DNA of 32,160 bases. Source: Trichosporon coremiiforme. Lineage: Eukaryota; Basidiomycota; Tremellomycetes; Trichosporonales; Trichosporonaceae. This document shows positions 1 through 9,274 of this stretch, one piece after another (positions within the stretch are counted from its first letter, which is position 1; each line of letters begins with the position of its first letter). The stretch covers positions 1 to 32,160 of the forward strand of contig BCJJ01000073.1 in the NCBI GenBank assembly GCA_039545355.1, given 5' to 3'. The translations under genes and the position numbers were made by a program. The notes under the pieces were generated by a model. That model searched no databases and was not told the DNA's origin. It saw only the letters and a program-made list of their open reading frames with translations.

Positions 1-71
1 ATGAGCCACGGCGAGGTTGACGATGACGGGACCGTGCGCATCCGTTCGACTTAACCTGTGACCCTAGTTTA
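1..71 (+). repeat. Left copy of 71-bp terminal inverted repeat
   Basis: Bases 1-71 are identical, base for base, to the reverse complement of 32068-32138. Identity stops abruptly at base 72: the next two bases differ and no similarity resumes. The left copy begins exactly at the first base of the window, so its outer limit is unknown. Both copies contain a short open frame (ATG at base 1, TAA at 52-54) of 17 codons with coding-like codon use, read inward. The copies could be ends of a large mobile element, or an overlap at contig ends left by the assembler. No flanking target-site duplication can be examined on the left. Confidence 0.95.
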
Positions 72-792
72 CCTAGGCGCGCCTTAGCCAATGCACTCCC
101 TACCTCTGAAGCCATCTCCGTCCCTCAGTTCACCATGCCGTCGCGTTCGCCTCAGACCGTGTCCACCTCTGTACTGCAAAATGCACAATGACCACGTACT
201 GGCTCTTGCTGCACAGCTTTGACCACAAATTAGGGCGCTTACACATTGCAAGATCTGAGCCTCGCTCCTTGCGCACCACTCCACGCTTCGGAGAGCCTGT
301 GGGAAGTGCGCAGTGGTAGACACCACTGCGAGAACGACACTGACGTACACCTCCACTCCTCCTCCGGTCTGCACGCTATCTTGCGTCCAGGGATTTTCCC
401 GGTGGCCTGACCCTCTCAAGACGTCGAAAGGCAGGATACGTGAGTTGGGACGAGATCAGGCGATTTGCTGAATATTCACACCTAGTAGGCACCCACACTT
501 TTGGTTGTGATGATGAGCATGGCCCCTGCACAGCAATCGGCAGCCGCCAGCTGTGGTTCTGGGCTCTGACTGGTCAAAGCTGGGGTAAGGCGCATTCACT
601 CAGCTTACGACGATGTCTCGCTCTGTGTGCTGCAGACTTGACATGCTTGTCAGACGGGCCGAGCGGAGCGCCCTATCGCCTACTTTATCGAGACGCACAG
701 CTGACTTGCTCGCCTCATCACAGTCGGTGTCCCGTTGACTTGACGCCGACAGCCAGATCACACCGTCCCTGGGATGAGTTATAAGCCCACAC
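72..792. other. Gene-free interval, left end
   Basis: No reading frame here has convincing coding character. A 114-codon frame at 440-784 has mixed codon use and no recognisable domain. I see no RNA gene and no transposon relic. Confidence 0.5.
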
Positions 793-1911
793 ATGTCGGT
801 CGTGAACTTCCCTCTCCCCCATCGCTTCGAGTTCTCGTCCTCAACCACCGGCACCAACGCCGACATGTCCAAGCGCCTCCGCAAGTTTGTGCGGCGGCTC
901 TTCGCGAAGCTCGAGGAGCAGCCTGCCACCCCCTTCGTCTCCCCCACGAACGTTCAGACGGACAATGCGTCCCCAAAGCCTGGTTCTTCTGTTTCTTCGG
1001 CCCTCTTTCAAAACGTCATTGACCTCGTTGGCTCTTCCGGATTTGCCCATCGCCGTGCGTCTACGTCTACCGCAAGTACATACGCCCCTATCATTCCTGT
1101 GACATCTGAGAAGTACCCTTCGCATGACGATTGCTTCTATGTCATGATCATGGAGACGGTTAAGACCACCGGAGCACTGGGCGTGTCCATCAACCGTTCG
1201 GTCCGCGATTATCGCATCCTCTCGCCGACCTTCGACTGCCCGTATGGCACGACCGATCCCCTCCACTGGTCACACGGACTCGATGATTCCCTCTGTCTGC
1301 GCACCAACGAGGCCAGTGTCTGGTGCTGCTCCCGCGAGCATATGTATCACATCGTCGACAACTGCCGGAAGAACATCTCCAGTCCCCCTCGGTGCCCCCA
1401 CTGCTGCGTTTTCGCGAAGGTAATCAACAAAGAGAATGCGTTCCTTCAGGATCGTGCTACACCTACGACTCGTGCCTCGGTGCACACGCCTGTTCCCTGG
1501 ATTGCCGCCAGCAACCTCTCCGTCACGGCCAACCCTGCCTCTGCGATGAACCACCCCGTACCCGATCGCAATGTCGTCTTCCCGATCCCCGAGCCCGCTG
1601 TGGATGGTCACTACGTCGCTCTGCCAGTCGCGGGTTCGCACCTGCTGTATGAGTTGGACATGAAGCCCTCGAATGCGTACCCCGCGTGTGTAGCTGAACT
1701 GCGCCCTATCAGCACAACCACTGCCGCTTCCCACGGCACGCTTTTGACCCCTCCTGGATCCTACACTGGTACGCCTGTTCTCATCCACAGTTCCGATAAT
1801 CTTCCCCGCATCTTCAAGACCGTGAACATTCCCTCTATCGCTCTCAACGGCCAGCACATGACCCTAGACCACAAGGACAGGCATGTCACCCCCGCCAGCG
1901 GCGGGAAGTGA
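793..1911 (+). CDS. Hypothetical protein, single exon, 372 aa
   Basis: An intronless open frame of 372 codons with C-rich third positions, which supports real coding. I do not recognise a family. The first 24 residues are Ser/Thr/Pro-rich. A second Met at residue 25 (base 865) opens a strongly basic amphipathic stretch, MSKRLRKFVRRLF. A TATAA at about 779-783 lies only about 10 bp before the first ATG, so 865 may be the true start. Residues roughly 160-225 hold most of the Cys, including WCC and CPHCC clusters that could bind zinc, though no standard zinc-finger spacing is evident. The rest is rich in Pro, Thr, Ala and Ser and may be largely unstructured. There is no signal peptide or membrane segment. 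It is isolated from its neighbours, with the tRNA gene about 800 bp downstream. Confidence 0.7.
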   Translation: MSVVNFPLPHRFEFSSSTTGTNADMSKRLRKFVRRLFAKLEEQPATPFVSPTNVQTDNASPKPGSSVSSALFQNVIDLVGSSGFAHRRASTSTASTYAPIIPVTSEKYPSHDDCFYVMIMETVKTTGALGVSINRSVRDYRILSPTFDCPYGTTDPLHWSHGLDDSLCLRTNEASVWCCSREHMYHIVDNCRKNISSPPRCPHCCVFAKVINKENAFLQDRATPTTRASVHTPVPWIAASNLSVTANPASAMNHPVPDRNVVFPIPEPAVDGHYVALPVAGSHLLYELDMKPSNAYPACVAELRPISTTTAASHGTLLTPPGSYTGTPVLIHSSDNLPRIFKTVNIPSIALNGQHMTLDHKDRHVTPASGGK

Positions 1912-2718
1912 GCATCACCGGTGCCGGCGGAGGACGGGAGCGCACGAACGACGGGGAGTGTCACGGAGTAGTACGTCGAAAGCCCATGAAGGCCAAGTGT
2001 CTCACCAAACTCCGAACCACGCGGACCAGGACCTCTTTCCGATCTGAAGATTGATGGGAGGTGTGGGGCCCCTGAGCTAAACGAGAGGATTACACCGACA
2101 CATACCGCAGTAGATCTGACTTCCTTCCCCACTCCATCGTGAGCGGCACACAACATAACACGAAGACGATGAGCAATGCTCGTAGATAATAGACATTAGG
2201 TATTCGCATGTACAGCTTAGGACACTGGACGGTGACAACCCGCCTACGCAACGGAGCCGCATCAGTAGAACCCACTAACAAGCACACCTTAGCAGGCACA
2301 CCTTAGCAGGCACAGAGGGACTGCTCCCCTCGACGACCGCTCGCACGCCGTGTTTCCACTCCCAGCTCGACACACATACAAGAACCTGAACGTATCATGG
2401 ATTCCAAGCATCCACATAATGTCACTAGGAAAGAAGGTCTAGTCCGTGGCATAGCGATGCATGCACCGCGATAGGGCGTGCGACGGGAAGCGTTGCGAAG
2501 AAATAGCGAAAATCGGCCAGAACGCCACTGACTGGGGCGGGGCCCTTAGTCTCCCTTGTGCACTTCCGGTAGCGGCCCCTGCAATGTCTGTATGAGCTCA
2601 GCACGCCTGAGAATTCTAGCAAGGGACTGAGCACCCTCTGAGGTCCCCAAAGGTGTGCAGACACTCGCACCGACGGCGCCGCGGCAGTGTGCCTGGGCCA
2701 GCCGGAGCAACCAATCAC
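1912..2718. other. Gene-free interval between hypothetical gene and tRNA
   Basis: About 800 bp with no convincing coding frame. It holds a small 14-bp tandem repeat (2282-2314) and otherwise nothing recognisable. The first part is presumably the 3' untranslated region of the upstream gene. Confidence 0.5.
2282..2314. repeat. 14-bp tandem repeat, 2.4 copies
   Basis: The unit GCACACCTTAGCAG occurs twice in perfect tandem (2282-2295 and 2296-2309) and is followed by a partial third unit. It lies in non-coding DNA and looks like an ordinary slippage duplication. Confidence 0.85.
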
Positions 2719-2804
2719 GGCCACTTAGCTCAGTTGGTTAGAGCGTATGCTTAACACTTGAGGTTTTACGCATAAGGTCGGCGGTTCGACCCCGCCAGAG
2801 GTCA
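2719..2804 (+). tRNA. tRNA-Val (anticodon AAC) with 12-nt intron
   Basis: The cloverleaf can be drawn by hand. The acceptor arms are 2719-2725 and 2797-2803, and the D stem GCTC/GAGC is at 2728-2731 and 2741-2744. The anticodon stem TATGC/GCATA is at 2746-2750 and 2770-2774, and the T stem GGCGG/CCGCC at 2780-2784 and 2792-2796 encloses loop TTCGACC. The discriminator base is A at 2804, as expected for Val. The anticodon loop is too long for a mature tRNA. Placing a 12-nt intron at the canonical position after base 37 (2757-2768) leaves anticodon AAC at 2753-2755. One acceptor pair is an A-A mismatch (2723 with 2799) and one is G-U. CCA is not encoded, as in other eukaryotes. A TTTTT pol III stop follows at 2806-2810. 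Confidence 0.88.
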
Positions 2805-2805
2805 C

Positions 2806-2810
2806 TTTTT
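2806..2810 (+). terminator. RNA polymerase III T-run terminator of tRNA-Val
   Basis: Five T residues start two bases after the tRNA discriminator base, the usual pol III termination signal. Confidence 0.8.
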
Positions 2811-3028
2811 GAGCTCCTACGCCGTCGGAAGAACACAGGACGGTCCTCAGGAGGTTGTGGAAGGTCTGTGGGGACCACAGGTTGCTGCCAGACTCATAAG
2901 TGGGGTGCTTCGTTGCAACGGAGCAAAACTAAATTCATCTTTCTCTTATCTTTTCTCTCGTCTTTTCATTTGTTTTCACGAACTTCTGGAAAGCGGGCAA
3001 GCGCAGGGATGCGGTGTTCGGAGAGACC

Positions 3029-4328
3029 TCAGAGATCGGGCTTGACCTTGGCGAAACCGACCTGAGGGGGGTCGTAGCTGTAAGCAGTGTAGTAGGACTT
3101 AAGGAAAGCATCTCCGATAAGCCAGTTGTTGCCGAAGTCGAGCTTATCCGCGTACGTGATAGAGCCCTGGCACCCAAGGATGCTGAGACTGCTGAAGTCG
3201 GGTGAGAAGATGGGGAAGTCCTTGCCGCCGAAGCGGAACGAGACATTCTGATGCTTGGTACAGTCTGGCAGAATGAACATGCCGTCGCCCGTGTCAATGA
3301 CATCGGGGATTTGCTTGTAGATCTCAATGACAACATCTTTGGGGCCGTAGATGAGGGTGGTACCCGAGTCCAGGACAGCACCGTTGCCCTTGGTGTCGAA
3401 AAACTTGCCGTTGACTGTCACACCATCCAGATCGATACCCCAAGCGAAATCGGCGCGTTTGTCCAACTCCTTGCGAGGGAAGTACTCGAGATCGCCGTCG
3501 AAAAACTGGTGGTCGACACCGTTCACGGTGAGAGCGCCCTTCTCGCGCTTCGAGGTGACATTCGCCGCGTGGGCACCAAAGCCCTGACGGTTGAGATACA
3601 TGCCAAACTCTTTGTTTTTCCACTGGCCCTTGGTCGCCTGCACATAAGGCAGAGGCTCGTACGTAGTGCCGTTACGGGTGGTGGGCCAGCTCCAGCCGGC
3701 AATTCCGGCAGCAATTTCTTCCAAGTTCATCTTCTCGGACACATCCATGATGCCCACAGTCGCATTGTCGGTGAAAATGCCACCGAAGCCGATGCGGTCG
3801 GAACCCCAGGTGCCCGAAACCCAGGTATCGCCCTGACCATACTTGAGCGTAAGGTTGCGCCCGGTGGAATGGTAGGTGGACGATTTGGTCGTGTCCACGT
3901 AACTCTTGCCACATGACTTGCACTTCTCCGAGTACAGCCAGAACTGCGGGGAGCCCGTGTCAACGATGACGGGGAAGGACTGCGGAGGGGTGCCGAACTG
4001 GAAGTCTGTGGTGTAAGTCACGTCGAAGAAGTTGGCAAGGCTGGGGGTGCGTCAGCTTTAGTGCCTCATGTGGCAGGGTTACTCACTCTTCGGTGACAGC
4101 ACCTCCTTGCTGCACCTTGGCCCTAAGCTTGGAGCGGGCCTCGGGATAAAGCAGCTGTGGCCACTTGGAGAGCAGGTACACATCGCTGCGGAACGCTTCT
4201 TCCTCAGGCGTAGCGGCTGGCTTGACTTCATTGCGCGACAGAGGAACTGTCAAGGGCTTGTCAAGGGCCGTAGGCGCGGCGCTGATGAGCGAACCCAGCA
4301 GGACGAAGGCGATGGATGTCTTGAGCAT
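3029..4328 (-). CDS. Secreted pepsin-family (A1) aspartic protease, 2 exons, 417 aa
   Basis: Endopeptidase of the pepsin family, expected to be secreted as a zymogen and to act at acid pH. Exon 1 is 4087-4328 and exon 2 is 3029-4040; the 46-nt intron 4041-4086 has a GTGAGT donor, CTGAC branch and CAG acceptor. Residues 1-17 form a signal peptide (MLKTSIAFVLLGSLISA) and roughly 18-80 a propeptide. The first catalytic motif is VDTGS with Asp108 and the second LDSGTT with Asp305. The flap Tyr is at about residue 148 (KYGQG), and a Cys121/Cys124 pair (KCKSC) follows the first Asp as in many fungal pepsins. Length is normal. There is no C-terminal Ser-rich tail or GPI signal, so a soluble enzyme is likely. 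A TATA-like element lies about 55 bp upstream. The physiological substrate cannot be told from sequence. Confidence 0.93.
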
Positions 4329-4383
4329 GGTGATGTGGGGAGCTTGCTTGTAGCTTGAGGCAGCCACAATACTTTTGACACAG

Positions 4384-4394
4384 CCTTTTAAATA
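4384..4394 (-). promoter_or_regulatory. TATA-like element of aspartic protease gene
   Basis: On the minus strand this reads TATTTAAAAGG, about 55 bp upstream of the protease ATG at 4328. Spacing and sequence suit a TATA box with a short leader. Confidence 0.5.
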
Positions 4395-4918
4395 TCCGTT
4401 GGGATCCAACCCACATGGCGGACTCGCCGGCGCCTGCGCCGCAAGCTTCGGCGTGGGACGCGCTGCTACCATCTTAGCACCACCGTAATGTGACGGCGGC
4501 GACCAGAAATAGTGCACGTTCATCATCGATGCCATCGTGGGCTCCTGTTGGAAATCGTGTCCAGGTTCCGGCCGATAACTCTTCGACGCAGCACATGGTC
4601 ACGTATGGCTGCTGATTGTGCGATTGTGCGATGGTGCGGCGAATGATAAAGAGATCGCCTGCGATCGACCTCGGTGATGAAGAAGCCTGGAGGTTATTCT
4701 CCATCGGATGAATTCAGCACTCATATGCCACTGGTGGAATGCGGGACATGACGTGCTGCATGCTTTACTTGTCGGGCACTAGTCAATCCACAGATCGGCG
4801 AATGCGCCGTCAGATGCACCAGCTGCGGCCGGCGTGCCGTGCGCAAGCGCCGTCGCCGAACATGATGGGTCGTATGAATTCGTTAAGCTTCTTTTACACA
4901 GCGGGGATACAGTTTAGT
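4395..4918. other. Gene-free interval between protease and phosphatase genes
   Basis: About 520 bp with no supported coding frame. It must contain the upstream region of the protease gene and the 3' end of the phosphatase gene, both on the minus strand. Confidence 0.5.
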
Positions 4919-5754
4919 CTACTTCTTCAGGTTCTCCCTGATCTTGTCGAGGTCCTCCTTGGAGAACCCAAGCTTCTTCTCCAAGTACTCGTCCCATCCA
5001 CCGTACTCCTTGGTGACCTCCTCCGTGACCAAGCCAAAGCAATCCGGCGAAAGCGTCATGGCGTTCAAATAGCCCTTGTTCGTAAGATCGGTGATGCCCC
5101 AACTGGTCTTGAAGTGGTTCTCGAACATGACGCGCGCGGGCTCGATGCCGATACGGGTCAACAGGTAGTCGAACGTCCTGTCCTGCTCGGGAGTTCCGGC
5201 GAGATACTCCAGAATCCACGCAAAGATGCCGGTACGGTCGCGCCCTGCAGAACAGTGGAACAGCATGGGGTCCTCGGGATGGTCCCTAATGTGCTCGAGG
5301 GCCGCGCGGAAGGTGCGGTGGTAGTACCGCAGGACGAGGATATACTGCTCCGCCCAGCCGATAGCTGAGCCGTTCTCACGCTCAAAGTCCTCGATCAGAA
5401 GATTCTGCGCCTTCCAGCCGTCCTGCTCAGGGTCATACCAGATGTTCTCGACTCCTTCAATTTCGGGGTCCGGGTTCCTCTTGCGTTCACCAGCCTTGCG
5501 AAGGTCGACAATGACCTTGATGTGATCACGGATCCACTTGTTCGACTGGTTGGTCTCCATGATCTGACCGCAGCGGAAGAACTTTCCCGCGGGAATGGGG
5601 CAGTTGGGTACGAGGCCGAGGTCACGCAAGTTGATCAGTCCGCCGTCGACGAAGGGTGGGGAGAAAGGGCGACCTTGAGCTCATCGCCGCTTATCGGTTC
5701 AGCGACATCGCGGCGCGCAAGCTCGTCGAGAGCCTGAGGATCGAGGTGAGTCAT
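4919..5754 (-). CDS. Tyrosine-phosphatase-like protein (Y_phosphatase3 type), apparent frameshift near 5' end
   Basis: Cysteine-dependent phosphatase with the P-loop HCSAGRDRTG (Cys codon at 5252-5254), which fits CX5R. Its layout, with INLRDLG near the N-terminus and a general-acid region before the loop, suits the Y_phosphatase3 group of tyrosine/serine or lipid phosphatases rather than classical PTPs. The catalytic frame is open from the TAG at 4919 up to about 5690, where it meets TGA without any ATG. The only sensible start, ATG at 5752-5754, is in another frame and runs MTHLDPQALDELARRD through ELKVALSP before stopping. The two frames meet in the C-run region 5653-5665, where one extra base would give about 278 aa. 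No intron with GT-AG ends fits there. It is therefore either a single-base sequence error or a recent inactivating frameshift. The catalytic part itself looks intact. The substrate is unknown. Confidence 0.82.
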
Positions 5755-7230
5755 GTGGTCGTGTCTAGAGGGTATGAGGGAGGTAAGTGACGGAGCTGGT
5801 TTGTTATGAAGGACGGCGCGGCAACGTCAACGTTGTCCGAGCTCGAAAGCGAGCCGACTCAGACTCAACCCTGGCCCGAGCCCGTAGGTCATGGCCAGCG
5901 CGAGTCGGTTATGCCCGTCCGGACTGTGTCAGGCACGCGCACGTTGCCGGCTGCGGGGCCCGACGCCTGGCACTGTTCGATTCATGGTCGTGCCGACTTT
6001 TGGCGCCCCCCTCGAACATACGCTCTTGACCGCTCAGCATGCAAGCACAGGCAAGAAACATCGTCCAGCTTTCCACTGTCTTGATGTTGCGACGGTTTCG
6101 GGATGCCCGCAGAGTCTATCATCGATGCATTCGAATCCGGGCCGACGAATCAGCTCGCGGTCCTTACCTCCGCTGGAAGGCGACTGACCCGCATGGGCAC
6201 CGACGTCACACACGGAGCAGGAAGACCTTCTTGTCGACTCGAAGACACCTGCTGATCTTACAAAACGAAGATGACTTACGACCATGACTGAAGCTCCGGA
6301 GTGATGCCGCAGAGAACTTCTTCAGTGGGTCCATAATGTTGCTCAAGACATGACGGACCAGCCTGTCAGAGGGCGAACCAGCACTGCTTCGGCATCTGCC
6401 CACCATGTGAACGGCTACTCCAGAGAAGGTTTCGAGGTACCAGGCCTCTGGCTGGCGTTGGCGCGGCGTCTTGTGACCGCGCTCTAGCCAGGCCACCGGA
6501 GGAGAAGCACCATGTGCGAGCTTGGTTCGTTACGACGCTGGCCAAGTGTGCTTTCGGCGTGACGTGCCGTCACCGACTCCGACGCCACTGGCTGACGCCG
6601 CGGAGCTTATGACGGAGCAGGAACGGATCAGTTAGGGCTTCCGCAAACAATTCGGTGGGATAGATCAGGACGTGAGGTCCGCTGCCTCATCAACGTCAGC
6701 GGGTGACGCACGCTAACTAAACCCAAAGTGCCATCCGAGCAGGTGGACGCACAATGTTGGCGAGCAATATGCTTAACCGCCTGTCGGTATGCGGGTACAC
6801 ATTCCCAAAACGGACTTCAATGGGTCAGTGGGTTGTGGGAATGGCATTGCACGGAATGACGATCGATTATCTCGAGAGCTTAACCGCAGAGGCTCCTACC
6901 GCACGGGTTTGCGCGCGTCCACCTCTCTTATACAACGCACTTCCAACACCGGGTTCGATAACTTCGGGGGCCGTCTTCCCTCTAGAGGTGAGCCCGCGGG
7001 GTGGGAAGCTGCCGAGCGTGACATGGGTCCATCGACTGATGTACGACTCTGATCACTTCTCGAATGGGGCGGTTAAGCTTTCACCCAATCTCGCTCAGTC
7101 ATATCCCACCGGAGAACTTCCATCCCACTACGCTTTGTATCCCTTCGGCGACATGCTCTGGGGACTCGAGCCAGCTGGCGGGCATCTAGTGCTACAGAGA
7201 ATGTGAGTGTCGTGCATTGAAGTGCCGCGT
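5755..7230. other. Gene-poor interval, about 1.5 kb
   Basis: No frame shows conserved domains or the codon bias of the neighbours. A 150-codon ATG frame at 6754-7206 lacks recognisable motifs. I also looked for short-exon genes with the local splice signals on both strands and could not assemble one. Confidence 0.45.
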
Positions 7231-7239
7231 GCTGAATGA

Positions 7240-7246
7240 TATAAAG
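7240..7246 (+). promoter_or_regulatory. TATA box of first small secreted protein gene
   Basis: TATAAAG lies 111 bp before the ATG at 7357. A second TATATA follows at about 7253-7258. The leader between them and the ATG is C/A-rich and ends in CAGCACAATG, a good fungal start context. Confidence 0.6.
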
Positions 7247-7356
7247 GGAGTGTATATAGAGGTATCTCCCAAGCAATCGACCAAGCCTGCACCGGCACAC
7301 CGAGTTTTCTCTTCACCGCGCGACCACTTCTACCTCCAAGACCATCAACCAGCACA

Positions 7357-7662
7357 ATGAAGTTCACCGCCCTTGTCGCTCTCGCCCTCGCCTCCTCCGC
7401 CTTCGGCCTACCCTCCCCTCTCGCCGCCCGAAACGATCAACCGACCGACTGCGGGCTGGGCGCTGACCTCTGTACGGAAGTCAAGACCTTCGGCCTCGGC
7501 TGCTGCCAGAAGATTGACGACCTCATGATCATCGTTGCCACAACCGGAGATATCTGGTACGGCCTCTGGGAGCAAGACCACGGCGTTCAGAGCTGGGAGG
7601 AGTACCAGAGGCGTAAGAACTTGCTCAAGAAGCTGAAGGCGCACAAGACTGGAGCTCAGTAG
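7357..7662 (+). CDS. Small secreted cysteine protein, 101 aa (paralogue of 8702-8962)
   Basis: Single-exon frame with a clear signal peptide (about residues 1-17, MKFTALVALALASSAFG) and a short Pro/Ala/Arg stretch ending AAR at 25. The mature part begins DCGLGADLC. It has four Cys, at 32, 39, 49 and 50, in the spacing C-x6-C-x9-C-C. The same spacing and the framework DCGLG-x2-LC-x2-VK-x2-G-x2-CC recur in the gene at 8702-8962, so the two are paralogues. This copy lacks the two later Cys of its relative. It instead has a Trp/acidic middle (WYGLWEQD) and a Lys-rich C-terminus. I do not recognise the family. An effector-like, cell-wall or signalling role would be speculation. TATA box, leader and codon bias support a real, expressed gene. 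Confidence 0.8.
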   Translation: MKFTALVALALASSAFGLPSPLAARNDQPTDCGLGADLCTEVKTFGLGCCQKIDDLMIIVATTGDIWYGLWEQDHGVQSWEEYQRRKNLLKKLKAHKTGAQ

Positions 7663-8542
7663 AGACGCCGTCCGTTGCGCAGCCCTTAACGGAGCTTCGG
7701 CTAGAATCCTGTACAGCATGCACAGCTCCTATCAGAGGTGATAGCAATGCATGATCCAGACGCAGACAGAAAACTTGAGTGCATGATCTGCCCGACACTG
7801 CTCGAGGACCGACTGACCATCCGCCAAATCCGGAAGGACGCCACCGATAAGGTTTCGTGGTCCATCATCTGACCCCACGACTTGACTACGACACCGCACT
7901 CCGTCCGGTGTCGTTCATGCTGTGATGCTGTGCGCCGCTCCGCAGCTACGTCTCCCCGCCGCTTATGCCGTGGCCCCCCTGCTCACATCCACCACACCCG
8001 GGGAAAGAATCACAGAGCTACAGACATTTGGAATACAGATTTGCCGCCGAGATGATGAGAGAAAAACTCAAACCGGAACAGGAGAGCGTGCACCGCCATC
8101 CCGTTATCATCAAACTGACCTTGATATTGCACTCTCGGGTGACCGGTCCGGTGAATGGACTTCGGCGCCGGCACTTCGGAGGTGCTCACCCACAGGACTC
8201 CAGGGAGCAAACGTCCTTGAGTCCGTCATGCACCCGCGGCAGCGAAGTGACGCTCTGCCATGGGCAACGTTGGCTTTAACGTTCCAATCAAGCCCGCTGC
8301 TCGAGGATCATGTGGGCTCATCCTTTGCCTCGAACGCCGCTCTGAAACGAATATGCTACGGAAGGCCCCGCTCGTAAGATCGAGATGCCCTCCCTGATAC
8401 TCCCTGAAATGATGGCCAGCTCCGAGGTCTAGACGTTGTCGAGGGGCATTGAGGACGGCCATCGAGAGCATGGCCGCCACCCGCTCCGGTTGAGGGACTC
8501 CAAATGTGGCACTCGACTGCCATCAAGAGGTCGAAGGAAAGG
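7663..8542. other. Gene-free interval between the two small secreted protein genes
   Basis: About 880 bp. Open frames here (for example 7922-8377) show no signal peptide, no Cys pattern of the flanking family and no recognised domain. I found no decayed third copy by eye. Confidence 0.45.
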
Positions 8543-8550
8543 TATATAAG
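8543..8550 (+). promoter_or_regulatory. TATA box of second small secreted protein gene
   Basis: TATATAAG, about 155 bp before the ATG at 8702. The leader is C/A-rich and ends in repeated CAACCACAACAACATG, resembling the leader of the paralogue. Confidence 0.6.
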
Positions 8551-8701
8551 ACGACGCCTCGCACTCTCTTTTTGAAGCCAGAACAGCCAACTAAATAGCA
8601 CTTCAGCAACGAACTCTTCCATCTCCTCAGAGTCGCATCCGATCGAATCACAGACACACCTTCACCCGCCACCCTTCCACAACCACATCAACCACAACAA
8701 C

Positions 8702-8962
8702 ATGAACTTCTTCGGTATCCTCGCCGCTCTCGCCGCCGCATCCGCTGCAGTTGCCCAGCACGGAGGTGGCGACCTCGGAGACTGCGGTCTCGGGCTCGAG
8801 CTTTGCAACCGAGTGAAGGCGGAGGGAATGGACTGCTGCACAGACAGGCAGATCCTCATCGACGTCCTGAACACTATGGGCTGGCAGATCTGCCAGGAGA
8901 AGCAGGAGGAGTGCGCCAGGGGCGAGCGCATGCAGCAGCTCGCTCGCGACCTTGCCATCTAG
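8702..8962 (+). CDS. Small secreted six-cysteine protein, 86 aa (paralogue of 7357-7662)
   Basis: Single-exon frame with an Ala-rich signal peptide, probably cleaved after residue 18 (MNFFGILAALAAASAAVA). The mature protein is about 68 residues with six Cys, at 28, 35, 45, 46, 64 and 71. The first four match the C-x6-C-x9-C-C pattern of the gene at 7357-7662. The CC pair and even number suit a disulfide-stabilised mini-protein. After the CC the sequence is predicted helical and amphipathic (ILIDVLNTMGWQIC, then a charged Gln/Glu/Arg tail). No known hydrophobin, knottin or defensin spacing fits exactly. Function unknown. Start choice is firm: it is the only ATG that gives the signal peptide. 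Confidence 0.8.
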   Translation: MNFFGILAALAAASAAVAQHGGGDLGDCGLGLELCNRVKAEGMDCCTDRQILIDVLNTMGWQICQEKQEECARGERMQQLARDLAI

Positions 8963-9274
8963 TTTCAAGCACCGTAAAGAACCGTAGAAGTGATGAATAC
9001 AGTCAAAGCCGCCGCAATGCCCGTTGCGAATGCACCTTATGTGCACCCGCTTTGCCACTCTCCCCCTCGTACGTGTGGGGCAGCCAACTTTCAGACCATT
9101 CCGATGCTGAGTTCGAATCGTGATGGGGTCGCTACGTAGGATGGTTTTGGCGCCCTGACATCATCCCTCCCTGTCACTCACGCGGCGCATACCGACCCCA
9201 TCCGATCGCCCTCGATCCCTCTTGACGACCGGCATTATCACTTCACACCTCACGATATCCACTCTCCACATTTC
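8963..9274. other. Intergenic interval before WD40 gene
   Basis: About 310 bp. It probably contains the 3' end of the small secreted gene and the promoter of the WD40 gene. No clear TATA box is visible. Confidence 0.5.

Noticed and set aside
440..784. 114-codon frame upstream of the first gene
   Set aside because: Mixed composition, no motif, and it overlaps the probable promoter of the 793 gene.
6754..7206. 150-codon ATG frame
   Set aside because: No signal peptide, domain or codon bias. It ends close to the TATA box of the following gene, where a separate gene is unlikely.
7922..8377. 151-codon frame between the small secreted genes
   Set aside because: No signal peptide and none of the DCGLG/CC pattern of the flanking family, so it is not a third family member.
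9110..9130. GTTCGAATC motif resembling a tRNA T-loop
   Set aside because: No surrounding stems, D arm or anticodon arm can be drawn.
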